Source: Streptomyces actuosus (lineage in GTDB: Bacteria > Actinomycetota > Actinomycetes > Streptomycetales > Streptomycetaceae). Taken from it: 64,000 bases of DNA. The stretch spans positions 124,001 to 188,000 of the forward strand of contig NZ_JAFFZS010000012.1 in assembly GCF_016921115.1 (NCBI RefSeq), read 5' to 3'. A program made the position numbers and the translations under genes. The first letter of the stretch is position 1. Each line of letters begins with the position of its first letter. Positions 26,124-34,879 of the stretch are shown here, one piece after another. The notes beneath the pieces were generated by a model that ran no database searches, was not told the origin of the DNA, and saw only the letters and a program-made list of their open reading frames with translations.

Positions 26124-27398
26124 TCAGGGCGAGGCCGGTGCCGTCCGGCTCGGCGGCGTCGCGCCCGCGTCGTCGTCGGACGTCGCCACCCAGGCGCCCA
26201 CTCCGGCCGCGGCGGCCAGCACCACCGCCGCCGCACCGAGCGTCACCCGGCGCCGTCGCGCCGAGGCCCGGTTGCGAGCCGACCCCGGGCGGGGCGCCCC
26301 CGCGGCCCTCGGCGCGCGGGCGGTGCCGTGCGCGCCGCCGGCGAGTTCGTCCGGCGCCGGCACCCGCATCGAGGTGTGGGTGTCACGGTTGGAGTCCGGC
26401 CTGGCCCCCGGGACGAGCGGCACGGCTCCCCGCCGCGCCCGCCCGCCCGGGGATCCCGCGACCGCCGCGCCCTCGGATGCGGCGCCGTCCGCGCGGCCGA
26501 CCGCCTCCCGCTCGGGGGTCCCGTCCTCGCCGGAGAGATCCCCGTCCGGTTCGTCCACGTCCAGCGGCGGCATCCCCACCAGCGTCGGCAGCTGCTCACG
26601 CAGCCGTGCCGCCAGCTCGGAGGCGCGCAGACGGGAGGCGGGCGCCTTGGCCAGGCACTGGACGAGGAGCTGCCACAGCTCCTCGGGGATGCCGGGCAGG
26701 GGGACGACCGATTCCGTGACGTGGCGGCGCAGTACCGCCCCGGGGTGCCCGCCGCCGAACGGTGTGAAGCCCGCCAGCAGCTCGTACAGCACCGTGGCCA
26801 GGGCGTAGATGTCGACGGAGGCCCGGGGCGGCAGGCCCTCCACGATCTCCGGGGCCAGGTAGTCCGGGGTGCCGATGATCTTCGTGGCACGGGTCCGCTT
26901 CGGCGTGTCGATCAGCTTCGCGACCCCGAAGTCCGTCAGCAGCGCGGGGTGCGATCCGCCGGGACCCAGCGGGCCCTGCATGTCGAGCAGGATGTTCTCC
27001 GGCTTCACGTCCCGGTGCACGACGCCGGACGCGTGCGCCGCGGCCAGTCCGTCGGCGACGTCGGCCGCGATCGACACCGCCGCCTCGGGGGCCAGCCGCC
27101 GCTCCCGCTCCAGGCGGGTCCGCAGATCGGTGCCCCGGACGAGGTCCATGACGAGGGCGAGGTCGTTGCCGTCGACGACGAGGTCGCGGACCGACACCAC
27201 GTTCGGGTGCTCCAGGCCGAGCAGCGCCGTGCGCTCCTGCACGAAGCGGCCCACGAGGTCCTCGTCGGAGGCGAGGTCCTCGCGCAGCAGCTTGACGGCG
27301 ACGGGGCCGTCCGGTCCCTCACCCAGCCACACCGTGCCGGCGCTGCCCCGCCCCAGGATCTGGTGGGCGGTGTACCGGCTGCCGATCTTCCGTGCCAA
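26124..27398 (-). CDS. pkaB: Membrane Ser/Thr protein kinase (PkaB type)
   Basis: The 424-residue protein has a Hanks-type kinase domain (about 8-275): glycine loop LGRGSAGTVW, Lys in VAVKLLRE, catalytic loop HRDVKPENILL, DFGVAKL, GTPDYLAPEI and DIYALATVLYELL. A disordered Pro/Gly/Ala linker and one TM near residue 390 (VTLGAAAVVLAAAAGVGAWV) follow, with a short extracellular tail lacking PASTA repeats. It is next to pkaA on the same strand, about 125 bases downstream of it. The pair corresponds to pkaAB of S. coelicolor by order. The substrate is unknown. Confidence 0.9.
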   Translation of the reverse strand: MARKIGSRYTAHQILGRGSAGTVWLGEGPDGPVAVKLLREDLASDEDLVGRFVQERTALLGLEHPNVVSVRDLVVDGNDLALVMDLVRGTDLRTRLERERRLAPEAAVSIAADVADGLAAAHASGVVHRDVKPENILLDMQGPLGPGGSHPALLTDFGVAKLIDTPKRTRATKIIGTPDYLAPEIVEGLPPRASVDIYALATVLYELLAGFTPFGGGHPGAVLRRHVTESVVPLPGIPEELWQLLVQCLAKAPASRLRASELAARLREQLPTLVGMPPLDVDEPDGDLSGEDGTPEREAVGRADGAASEGAAVAGSPGGRARRGAVPLVPGARPDSNRDTHTSMRVPAPDELAGGAHGTARAPRAAGAPRPGSARNRASARRRRVTLGAAAVVLAAAAGVGAWVATSDDDAGATPPSRTAPASP

Positions 27399-27523
27399 GG
27401 CTGCTCCTACAGACGCGTGTTGTCGCCAAAACTACGCGTCCGAGCGACCGATCTTCACCGCGGAGACGGAAATCACCTGCCAGTTGTCGACAAATCCACG
27501 CACCGGGCCACTCCGGCCGGAAG

Positions 27524-29230
27524 TCAGTTGCCGGGACCGCCCAGGGACGAGCCGCTGTCGGCCACGTCGCCGATCCAGCCGGTGACGGTGTCGAACCAGT
27601 CGCTCAGCTGCCCCCAGTAGCTGCGGCCGGTGCCGATCCAGTCCTTCAGTGGGCTGAGTTCCCAGACCAGCCAGCCGGCGACGAACAGCACGAGGATCGT
27701 GACCAGGCAGCCCTTCAGGCAGCCGAGCCCGGGGATCTTCATCGGGTTGGCGCTGCGCTGCCGCGGCGCCCGGGGCTCGCGGGGCTCCCGGACGGGCCTC
27801 TGCGGCTCCGGAGGCTGCGGCGCGGGGGCGTACCGCTGGGGCTGCTGGTGCGGGGGCGGGGCGTACTGCTGCGGCTGCTGCTGCGGGGCGTACTGCTGCT
27901 GCGCGTATCCCTGGGGCGGGCGCTGCTGGGGCCGCTGCTGCGCGGGCCGCTGGGGCTGCTGCTGCGGTCGGGCGACCTGGCGCTGGGGCCGGCGGCGCAG
28001 GGGGTCCTCGCCGGGGTCGAGGTACTGGATCTGCGTCTGCTCGTTGCGGTCGCGGGCGGCTCGCAGCTGGTTCTGCCAGGGGTGGGGCTGCTCGGGCCCG
28101 CCGGGCTGCTGCCCGGGCTGGTTCTGCGGCACGGGCGGCATGACCGCGGTCGGGTCGGCGGCACCCGCGTGCGGCAGCACGGCGGTGGGGTCGGCCGGGC
28201 CGGGGCCGCCGGTGTGCGGCAGGACGCTGGTCGCGGCGCCCGGGTCGTACATCCCGGCGCCCGCCTGGCCGTGCGGCAGCATCTGCGTGGGGTCGGCCGA
28301 GCCGGGCACGGCGGCCGGCGCCGGGTCGGGTGCCAGCAGCGCGCCGACGTTCTCGGCTGCGGCGATCTGCGCGGAGTTCGCGTGCACCCCGACGCCCTCG
28401 GCGACGACGCGCAGGGCGCGGGCGAGGTTCTCGGCGGCGGGCCGCTGATCGGGGTTCTTGCGCAGGCAGCGCTCGATGACCGTCCACAGTGGGTCGGGGA
28501 CCGTGGACGGGCGGCGCGGCTCGGCGCTCAGGTGCTGGTGCAGCACCTCGAGGGCGGAGCCGCCGCCGAACGGCGGACGGCCGGTGACGAGCTCGTACAG
28601 CAGGATGCCGGCGCCGTAGACGTCGACGGCGGAGGTCTGCGGGCGGCCCTCGGCGGACTCCGGCGCGACGTACGCGGGCGTGCCGACGAACTCGTGGGTG
28701 CGGGTCAGGCCGGGGGAGTCGGCGAGGCGTGCGATGCCGAAGTCGGTCAGCATCGGGTGCATCTGCCCGCCGTCCTGGCGCAGCAGCACGTTGGCGGGCT
28801 TCAGGTCGCGGTGGACGACGCCGTCCGCATGGCTCGCGGCGAGCGCGTCGGCGACCTGGGCGGTCAGCAGGGCCGCGGCGATCGGCGTGAAGGGACCGTT
28901 CTCGCGCAGGTAGCGGTGCAGGTCGGGCCCTTCGACCAGGTCCATCACCAGGGCGAGCAGATCGCCCTCGACGACCAGGTCGCGCACCCGGACGATGTTG
29001 GGGTGGGTCAGCCGCAGCAGCACCGACCGCTCCCGCAGGAACCGCATGACGATGTCGGCGTCGCCGGCCAGCTCCTCCTTGAGGACCTTGATCGCGACGG
29101 TCTCTCCCGGCTGGCCGGGCACGGCCGCCTCGGCGCCCGCGGTCTCGCGCTGGCGGGCTCGCCAGACGGTGCCCGTGGCGCCGCGTCCGAGCGGCTCCTC
29201 GAGCAGGTACTTGCTGCCGACTGGCCGCAC
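27524..29230 (-). CDS. pkaA: Membrane Ser/Thr protein kinase (PkaA type)
   Basis: The 568-residue protein has a kinase domain (about 5-270): LGRGATGTVWRARQ, VAIKVLKEEL, HRDLKPANVLL, DFGIARL and GTPAYVAPES. A linker of about 200 residues very rich in Pro and Gln (QRPAQQRPQQRPPQGYAQQ) and a single TM near residues 505-530 (CLKGCLVTILVLFVAGWLVW) follow. The extracellular tail is short. GTG 29230 is preceded by GGGAG. It lies upstream of pkaB on the same strand and is divergent from an FHA-ATPase gene, whose FHA domain could read phosphothreonines made by these kinases. Confidence 0.92.
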   Translation of the reverse strand: MRPVGSKYLLEEPLGRGATGTVWRARQRETAGAEAAVPGQPGETVAIKVLKEELAGDADIVMRFLRERSVLLRLTHPNIVRVRDLVVEGDLLALVMDLVEGPDLHRYLRENGPFTPIAAALLTAQVADALAASHADGVVHRDLKPANVLLRQDGGQMHPMLTDFGIARLADSPGLTRTHEFVGTPAYVAPESAEGRPQTSAVDVYGAGILLYELVTGRPPFGGGSALEVLHQHLSAEPRRPSTVPDPLWTVIERCLRKNPDQRPAAENLARALRVVAEGVGVHANSAQIAAAENVGALLAPDPAPAAVPGSADPTQMLPHGQAGAGMYDPGAATSVLPHTGGPGPADPTAVLPHAGAADPTAVMPPVPQNQPGQQPGGPEQPHPWQNQLRAARDRNEQTQIQYLDPGEDPLRRRPQRQVARPQQQPQRPAQQRPQQRPPQGYAQQQYAPQQQPQQYAPPPHQQPQRYAPAPQPPEPQRPVREPREPRAPRQRSANPMKIPGLGCLKGCLVTILVLFVAGWLVWELSPLKDWIGTGRSYWGQLSDWFDTVTGWIGDVADSGSSLGGPGN

Positions 29231-29670
29231 GTCACGCGCTCCCTGCTGCTTGCCTGGCTGGTCTGTGTTCCGACCCACTGTAGTGCCGCACACGCGGCAT
29301 CGGGCTGTCGTCCGGCAAGGGCCCGCGGCCCCTCACCCATGCTTCTCCGCGGAGGTCCGCGGTTCCCGCGCTGCTGGCCGCCCCTTGCGGCACTCGCACC
29401 CGTTCTCGCACATGTTCGAAGGAAAGACGCTCCTCTCGGGCCCGTTGGTTGCCCAACGCGGACGTGACCGATCTCAACCGGTCGCGGATCGGTCGGCGGC
29501 GCGGCACCGGTCAGGCACTTTTGCGGGCAGAGCCGACCAATCAAGATCACTTCTTCCCGGGTGGCGGGCGGACTGTCGGTGGCAGGTGCGAGGATGCGTG
29601 CAGAACTGGCCGACGTGCCCGCGCGGAAGGGAAACGATCCGCGCCCGCGCAGAAGGGACCGCTGACGGCG
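29231..29670. other. Divergent promoter region between pkaA and the FHA-ATPase gene
   Basis: No gene. The spacer of about 440 bases must hold promoters for both directions, but I could not identify convincing -10/-35 elements. Frames extending into it (to 29293 and 29449) lack conserved sequence. Confidence 0.5.
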
Positions 29671-32600
29671 ATGCAGATCCGGCTGACCGTCGTAGATCCG
29701 CCGGCCCCGGGCGCCGAGGGGCGGTCACGCGCCGCGAGCAGGGACGTGCTGGTCACCGCCCCCGCGGGCACCGGCCTGTCGGCGGTGGCGTCGGCCCTCG
29801 CCGCGTCGGTCCCGGGGCACGACGGCCCGGTGGTCCTGTACGCGGGCGCGGAGCGGCTCGCCCCCCAGCGCTGCACCCTGGGCGAGCCACCGCTGATCGA
29901 CGGCGCCGTGCTCCGTCTGGGTGCCCCCGACGAACCCGAGCCGCACCCGGAGCTCGACGACGCCCCGGCCCGGCTGCACGTGGTCGCGGGACCGGACGCG
30001 GGCGGCGTCCATCTGCTCCACGGCGGCCCCGTGCAGGTCGGCCGCTCCGCCGGGGCCGACGTCCCCCTCGACGACCCGGACGTCTCGCGGCTGCACTGCG
30101 CGGTCACCCTGGGCGCCGACGGCCGCGTCACCGTCGCCGACCTCGGCTCCACCAACGGCACCCTCCTGGACGGCGTGCCCGTGGAGGGCCGTCCGGTGCG
30201 CTTCGCCCCGGGGTCGCTGCTGCGGATCGGCGAGTCGGCCCTGCGGCTGGCGCCCGCCGCCGGGCCGGGCGCCCGTGTACCGACGACGCCGGACGGCGAG
30301 GGGCATGTGCGCGTCCCGTGCGGGGACGGCGGCGGCCCGGACGGACACGACGCAGCCCCCTCGGTCCCGGCCGACCACGCCCACGCGTCCGCGTCCGGCG
30401 CGGCCCGGTCGCACGGCACCGCGCCGACCCCGCCGCCGGTCCCGGAGCGGACGGGGGACCCGGGCGGCACAGGCCGCGCGGGTCCCCCGTCCGGCGGCGC
30501 CACCCGTCCGGCCTCCCCGGGCGCCGGCCCGGACACCCACGGCGCCGGCCTGGACATCCGGCACGCATCGGCCGCCGGCCGGGCTGCCCTCGGCGCCCTT
30601 CCTCTCGACGACGCGGACACCGGCGACGCCACCCGTCCGGGGACGCCCCCGCCGCACGGCAGCGGCGCCCCGCAACGGCGGCGCGGGCTGACGGCCTGGG
30701 CCCGGCGCCTGGCGGGCGCGCGCGGCGCGCCGGAACCGGCCGCGCCCCGGACTCCCGGCACCGGGCCCACCGACCGCACGGTGCTCCGGCCGGCCGCGCC
30801 GGGCGTACCGGAGGTCTGGCCGGACCCGGCGGCCCTGCTACTGACGGCCCTGGGGCCGGGCCCGCGGCTGTGGGAGCGCGGGCCGGGACACCCGGAGGCC
30901 CTGACCGTGCGGCTCGGCACCACCGACCGCACGGCGCCCGACGGCTCGGGCATGCTGCCCGCCGTGCCGGTGACCGCCGGACTGCGCGAGGCGGGCGGGC
31001 TGGGTCTGGCCGGACCGCGACCGCGGCTGTCCGGGCTGGCCCGCGCGGTGGTGGCCCAGCTGGCCGCGCTGCACTCGCCGGACATCCTGGAGATCGTGCT
31101 GATCAGCGTGGACCGGTCCCGTTCCCTCCAGGAGCGCACCGCCGAGTGGTCCTGGCTCGGCTGGCTCCCCCACCTCCGGCCCGGGCACGGCCAGGACTGC
31201 CGTCTGCTGCTCGCGCACGATCGTGAACAGGCCGCCGCCCGCACCGACGAGCTGCTGCACCGTCTCGCCGAGGTCACCGAGCGCGACGCGGCAGGGGCGG
31301 GCGCCTCCGTCCCCCGGCCCGCGAGCGGCGCCCCCGCCCCGACCGCCGGAACGTCCCCCGAGTCGTCGTCCGCTCCCCGCCGCCCGTCCTGGGCCCGCCC
31401 CGACGACGGCGCCGACCCGGCCCCCACCGCCTTCCCCGGCCCGTACACCGTGGTCGTCGTGGACGGCGACCCCGGTGGCCCGGGGCTGCACGAGGCCGTG
31501 GCCCGACTGGCGGCGGAGGGCCCGCGCGCCGGGATCCACGTGGTGTGCCTGGCGGAGACGGACCCCGTGTCCCCCGCGTCCCCGGTGGCCGAGACCTACC
31601 GGGCGGCGTGCGAGGCCTCCCCGACCTTCGGCGAGTGCGGTGCCGTCGCGCTGCTCAGCGGCGACGTGGCCACGACTCTGCGGCTGCTGCGGGTCGCCCG
31701 CGGTACGCCGGTCCCGGTCGGCAACGGCACCCTCGCCACTGTCGACGCGGTCTCGCCGGCCTGGGCGGAGCGCTTCGCCCGCGCCCTGGCGCCGCTGCGG
31801 CCCGACGGCCCCACCGAGCAGCACGCGCGGGTGGCGGCACCGCTGCCGCAGTCGGCGCGGCTGCTGGACGAGCTCGGGCTGGCCCGGGCGACGCCGTCGT
31901 CCCTGATGGCGCGGTGGGCGGACGCGGCCGACGACACCGACGCGCTGGGTGGGCGGGCCCGCGCCGTGCTGGGCGCCGGCCCGCGCGGCCCGGTCGGCGT
32001 CGACCTGGTCGCCGACGGCCCGCACCTTCTGGTCGAGGGGCCGCAGGGGAGCGGGCGGACGGAGCTGCTGCGGTCCGTGGTCGCGTCGCTGGCCGCCGCC
32101 GAGCGGCCGGACCGGCTCGGCGTCGTGCTGATGGACGGCCGGGACCGGGTCGGCGACCCCGGCGAAGGGCTGCGGGTGTGCACGGACGTGCCGCACGTGA
32201 CCACCCACCTCATCGCCAGCGACCCCGTGCGCATGCGGGAGTTCGCCCAGTCGCTCAGCGCGGAGCTGAAGCGGCGGGCGGAGCTGCTGGGCCGCTCGGA
32301 CTTCGCCGAGTGGCACCGTCATCGTGCTGTGTCCGGACGGATCGTCGCCCAGCGCACGCCGGAGACCTCGCGCGCCTCCTCCCCCGCCCGGACGGCCGGC
32401 AGCGCCTCCGCCCCGTCCGCCGGTTCCGGTGGCACGGCCGTCACCCCCGCGGCCGCCTCCGGAGACATAGAGACCCCGCCCAGCTCCACGATCCGCCTGC
32501 GCCCCGCCGCCGCCGGCCGGCAGCCGGAGACTCCGCCGCTGCCGCGGCTGGTGGTGGTCGTGGACGATCTCGACGCGCTCGCCTCGCCCGCTCTGGGCTC

Positions 32601-33048
32601 GCCCGGGCGACCCGCCGCCGGTTCGGTGATGCGGGCGCTGGAGGCGGTGGCCCGGGAGGGCGAACGGCTCGGCGTGCACCTGGTGGCCGCCACCGGTCCG
32701 GGCGGTCGTACGGCCGAGACGGAACCGGCCCGGCGCGCCGACCTACGGGTCGTCCTCGACGCCCCCGGCTCCGGCTCCGACGATCCGGCGCCGGGGCGGG
32801 GGCGGCTGACCGGCTCGGACGGCCGGGCCACCCCGTTCCAGGCCGGGCGCGTCACGAGCCGTATCCCGCGTACGGCGACGCTGCGCCCGACGGTCGTCGC
32901 ACTGGAGTGGCACCGGATGGGCGATCCGCCCGCCCGCCGCCCCGTGCGGGAGCTCGGCAACGGCCCCACCGACCTCGCCCTGCTCGCCAGCGCCCTGGAG
33001 CGGGCGGCGCGCGAGGTGTCCGCGGCGCAGGTGCCGTCCCTGCTGTAG
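29671..33048 (+). CDS. FHA domain plus FtsK/SpoIIIE-type ATPase
   Basis: The 1125-residue protein has an N-terminal ubiquitin-like/FtsK-associated module (about 1-85) and an FHA domain (about 100-195, with VQVGRS, VSRLHC and STNGTLL). A disordered Pro/Gly linker precedes two FtsK/SpoIIIE-like motor modules. The first (about 400-545) has a degenerate P-loop. The second has Walker A GPQGSGRT at about 790-797 and Walker B RLVVVVDDLDAL near 958. The layout recalls EccC-type secretion ATPases, but no ESX partners (WxG100, EccB/D/E) lie nearby and I see no obvious TM segment. ATG 29671 is chosen, with AAGGGA upstream. It is divergent from pkaA, so phospho-dependent control is plausible. Confidence 0.82.
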   Translation: MQIRLTVVDPPAPGAEGRSRAASRDVLVTAPAGTGLSAVASALAASVPGHDGPVVLYAGAERLAPQRCTLGEPPLIDGAVLRLGAPDEPEPHPELDDAPARLHVVAGPDAGGVHLLHGGPVQVGRSAGADVPLDDPDVSRLHCAVTLGADGRVTVADLGSTNGTLLDGVPVEGRPVRFAPGSLLRIGESALRLAPAAGPGARVPTTPDGEGHVRVPCGDGGGPDGHDAAPSVPADHAHASASGAARSHGTAPTPPPVPERTGDPGGTGRAGPPSGGATRPASPGAGPDTHGAGLDIRHASAAGRAALGALPLDDADTGDATRPGTPPPHGSGAPQRRRGLTAWARRLAGARGAPEPAAPRTPGTGPTDRTVLRPAAPGVPEVWPDPAALLLTALGPGPRLWERGPGHPEALTVRLGTTDRTAPDGSGMLPAVPVTAGLREAGGLGLAGPRPRLSGLARAVVAQLAALHSPDILEIVLISVDRSRSLQERTAEWSWLGWLPHLRPGHGQDCRLLLAHDREQAAARTDELLHRLAEVTERDAAGAGASVPRPASGAPAPTAGTSPESSSAPRRPSWARPDDGADPAPTAFPGPYTVVVVDGDPGGPGLHEAVARLAAEGPRAGIHVVCLAETDPVSPASPVAETYRAACEASPTFGECGAVALLSGDVATTLRLLRVARGTPVPVGNGTLATVDAVSPAWAERFARALAPLRPDGPTEQHARVAAPLPQSARLLDELGLARATPSSLMARWADAADDTDALGGRARAVLGAGPRGPVGVDLVADGPHLLVEGPQGSGRTELLRSVVASLAAAERPDRLGVVLMDGRDRVGDPGEGLRVCTDVPHVTTHLIASDPVRMREFAQSLSAELKRRAELLGRSDFAEWHRHRAVSGRIVAQRTPETSRASSPARTAGSASAPSAGSGGTAVTPAAASGDIETPPSSTIRLRPAAAGRQPETPPLPRLVVVVDDLDALASPALGSPGRPAAGSVMRALEAVAREGERLGVHLVAATGPGGRTAETEPARRADLRVVLDAPGSGSDDPAPGRGRLTGSDGRATPFQAGRVTSRIPRTATLRPTVVALEWHRMGDPPARRPVRELGNGPTDLALLASALERAAREVSAAQVPSLL

Positions 33049-33486
33049 GGCGCGGACCACACGCGCCCGCCCCGGCGATCCGGTCCGGGGCCAGAGGACT
33101 TCAGCCGCCGCTCCTCGTCTCCGCCCCGGCGCTCCCGCCCGGCACCGCCGCGACCTCCCGGCGCGTCTTCGAGCCCACGGCGGCGCCGTCGGCACAACCG
33201 CCCGCGCCCTTGCGGAAGTCCACACCGCAAGGCCCCGCCCACCGGGTGCCGGCGCGCGCACCCGCCCGCCGGCACGACGGGGCCCGCCACCACGCCCCCG
33301 ACCCTCCCGGCCGCGCCCACGCGCGCGTGGGCGCGGCCGGGACCCGGCGCCCGACGCCTCGTCACGAGGGGGTCACGATCGCCCACTTGACACCGTATGC
33401 GCTCTTGCCGACCCCCGTGCCCGGGCGTAGACCGGAGCGCACGGGACAGCGCTCGACGTTCGACGAGATCGAAGAACGGGGCAGTC
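33049..33486. other. Intergenic region upstream of the ABC importer operon
   Basis: No gene supported. It contains a perfect 36-bp palindrome at 33306-33341, a TTGACA at 33387 without a matching -10, and the promoter side of the importer operon. The frame from 33397 to 33487 is an unconserved extension. Confidence 0.5.
33306..33341. terminator. 36-bp perfect palindrome, probable terminator
   Basis: CCCGGCCGCGCCCACGCG and its exact reverse complement abut with no spacer, giving a perfect 36-bp palindrome. It is 258 bases after the FHA-ATPase stop and 145 bases before the lipoprotein gene. It could end read-through or act as a protein site. Confidence 0.5.
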
Positions 33487-34875
33487 ATGCGCAGCACGAG
33501 CAGCACATACCGGACAAGCAGGACAGGGCGCAGGGCCGCGAGGACCGCCGCCGCCGTGGCCGCGGGCGCCTTGGCCCTCTCGCTCACCGCCTGCGGGGGC
33601 GACGACGACAAGAGCGGCGGCACCGGCGGCAAGAGTACGGAGAGCGGCTCCTCCCTCACCCTCCCCCGGCTCGACGGCACGACCCTGGAGGTCGCCGCCG
33701 TCTGGACGGGCGACGAGCAGAAGAACTTCAAGAGGGTCCTTGCGGAGTTCACCACCCGCACCGGCGCGAAGGTGACCTTCGTGCCCGCGCAGGACCCGAT
33801 CGTCAACTTCCTCGGTTCGAAGATCGCGGGCGGACAACCGCCGGACGTGGCCCTGCTCCCGCAGCCCGGGGCCATCAAGCAGGCCGTCGACAAGGGCTGG
33901 GCCCAGCCGCTCGGCGCCGATGCCCGCTCCGAGCTGGCCAGGAACTACTCGCAGGCATGGCAGGACATCGGCAAGGTCGACGGCAAGCAGTACGGCGCCT
34001 ACTACAAGGCCGCCAACAAGTCGCTGATCTGGTACAACGCCAAGGTCTTCGAGAACGCGGGCGCGAGCGAGCCGACGACGTGGCAGGAACTGCTGACCAC
34101 CGCGCAGACGGTGTACGACTCCGGCGTCACCCCGTTCTCCGTGGCGGGCGCCGACGGCTGGCCGCTGACGGACTGGTTCGAGAACATCTACCTCTCCCAG
34201 GCGGGGCCGGAGAAGTACGACCGGCTGGCCCGGCACGAGATCAAGTGGACGGACCCCTCGGTGCGGGACGCGCTGACCACGCTCGCCCAGGTCTGGGGGA
34301 AGAAGGACTGGGTGGCGGGCGGCGGCACGGGCGCCCTGCAGACGTCGTTCACCGACTCCGTGGAGCAGACCTTCACCGGCGGCGACCAGCCGAAGTCGGC
34401 GATGGTGTACGAGGGCGACTTCGTGCAGGTGAACATCGGGCAGACCAAGGCCCGGGTGGGCACGGACGCCAAGGTGTTCCCGTTCCCGGCCGCGGGGGAC
34501 ACCGCGCCCGTGGTGACCGGCGGCGACGCGGCGGTGATCCTGAAGGACTCGCCGGGCGCGCAGGCGCTGGTGAAGTTCCTGGCCTCCCCCGACGCGGCGA
34601 CGATCCAGGCGAAACTGGGCGGCTACCTGTCCCCCAACAAGAACGTGCCGAACTCCGCGTACCCGAACGAGGTGCAGCGGCGGATCGCCAAGGCCCTGAT
34701 CGACTCGGGCGACGACTTCCGCTTCGACATGTCCGACCAGGCGCCGCAGTCCTTCGGCGGCACGCCGGGCAAGGGCGAGTGGAAGGACCTCCAGGACTTC
34801 CTGGCGAACCCGTCCGACGTCGCGGGCGCGCAGCGCCGGCTGGAGGCCGACGCGGCCGCCGCCTACGGGAGCTGA
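33487..34875 (+). CDS. Sugar ABC transporter substrate-binding lipoprotein
   Basis: The 462-residue lipoprotein has a signal peptide ending in the lipobox LSLTACGG. An extracytoplasmic solute-binding fold of the family 1 (MalE-like) type follows: FTTRTGAKVTFVPAQDP, IAGGQPPDVALLPQPG, KSLIWYNAKVFENAG and AMVYEGDFVQVNIG. It captures an oligosaccharide or similar solute for the two downstream permeases. ATG 33487 is used because the 30 codons upstream give no signal-like sequence. No cognate ATPase is encoded here; Streptomyces importers of this type often share the MsiK ATPase encoded elsewhere. Confidence 0.92.
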   Translation: MRSTSSTYRTSRTGRRAARTAAAVAAGALALSLTACGGDDDKSGGTGGKSTESGSSLTLPRLDGTTLEVAAVWTGDEQKNFKRVLAEFTTRTGAKVTFVPAQDPIVNFLGSKIAGGQPPDVALLPQPGAIKQAVDKGWAQPLGADARSELARNYSQAWQDIGKVDGKQYGAYYKAANKSLIWYNAKVFENAGASEPTTWQELLTTAQTVYDSGVTPFSVAGADGWPLTDWFENIYLSQAGPEKYDRLARHEIKWTDPSVRDALTTLAQVWGKKDWVAGGGTGALQTSFTDSVEQTFTGGDQPKSAMVYEGDFVQVNIGQTKARVGTDAKVFPFPAAGDTAPVVTGGDAAVILKDSPGAQALVKFLASPDAATIQAKLGGYLSPNKNVPNSAYPNEVQRRIAKALIDSGDDFRFDMSDQAPQSFGGTPGKGEWKDLQDFLANPSDVAGAQRRLEADAAAAYGS

Positions 34876-34879
34876 CGCC

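Noticed and set aside
29671..33048. Type VII (ESX) secretion locus
   Set aside because: Only an EccC-like ATPase is present. No WxG100 substrates, EccB, EccD, EccE or mycosin genes lie nearby.
33387..33420. A sigma-70 promoter at TTGACA (33387-33392)
   Set aside because: No TATAAT-like sequence at 16-19 bases downstream; the -10 position is GC-rich.
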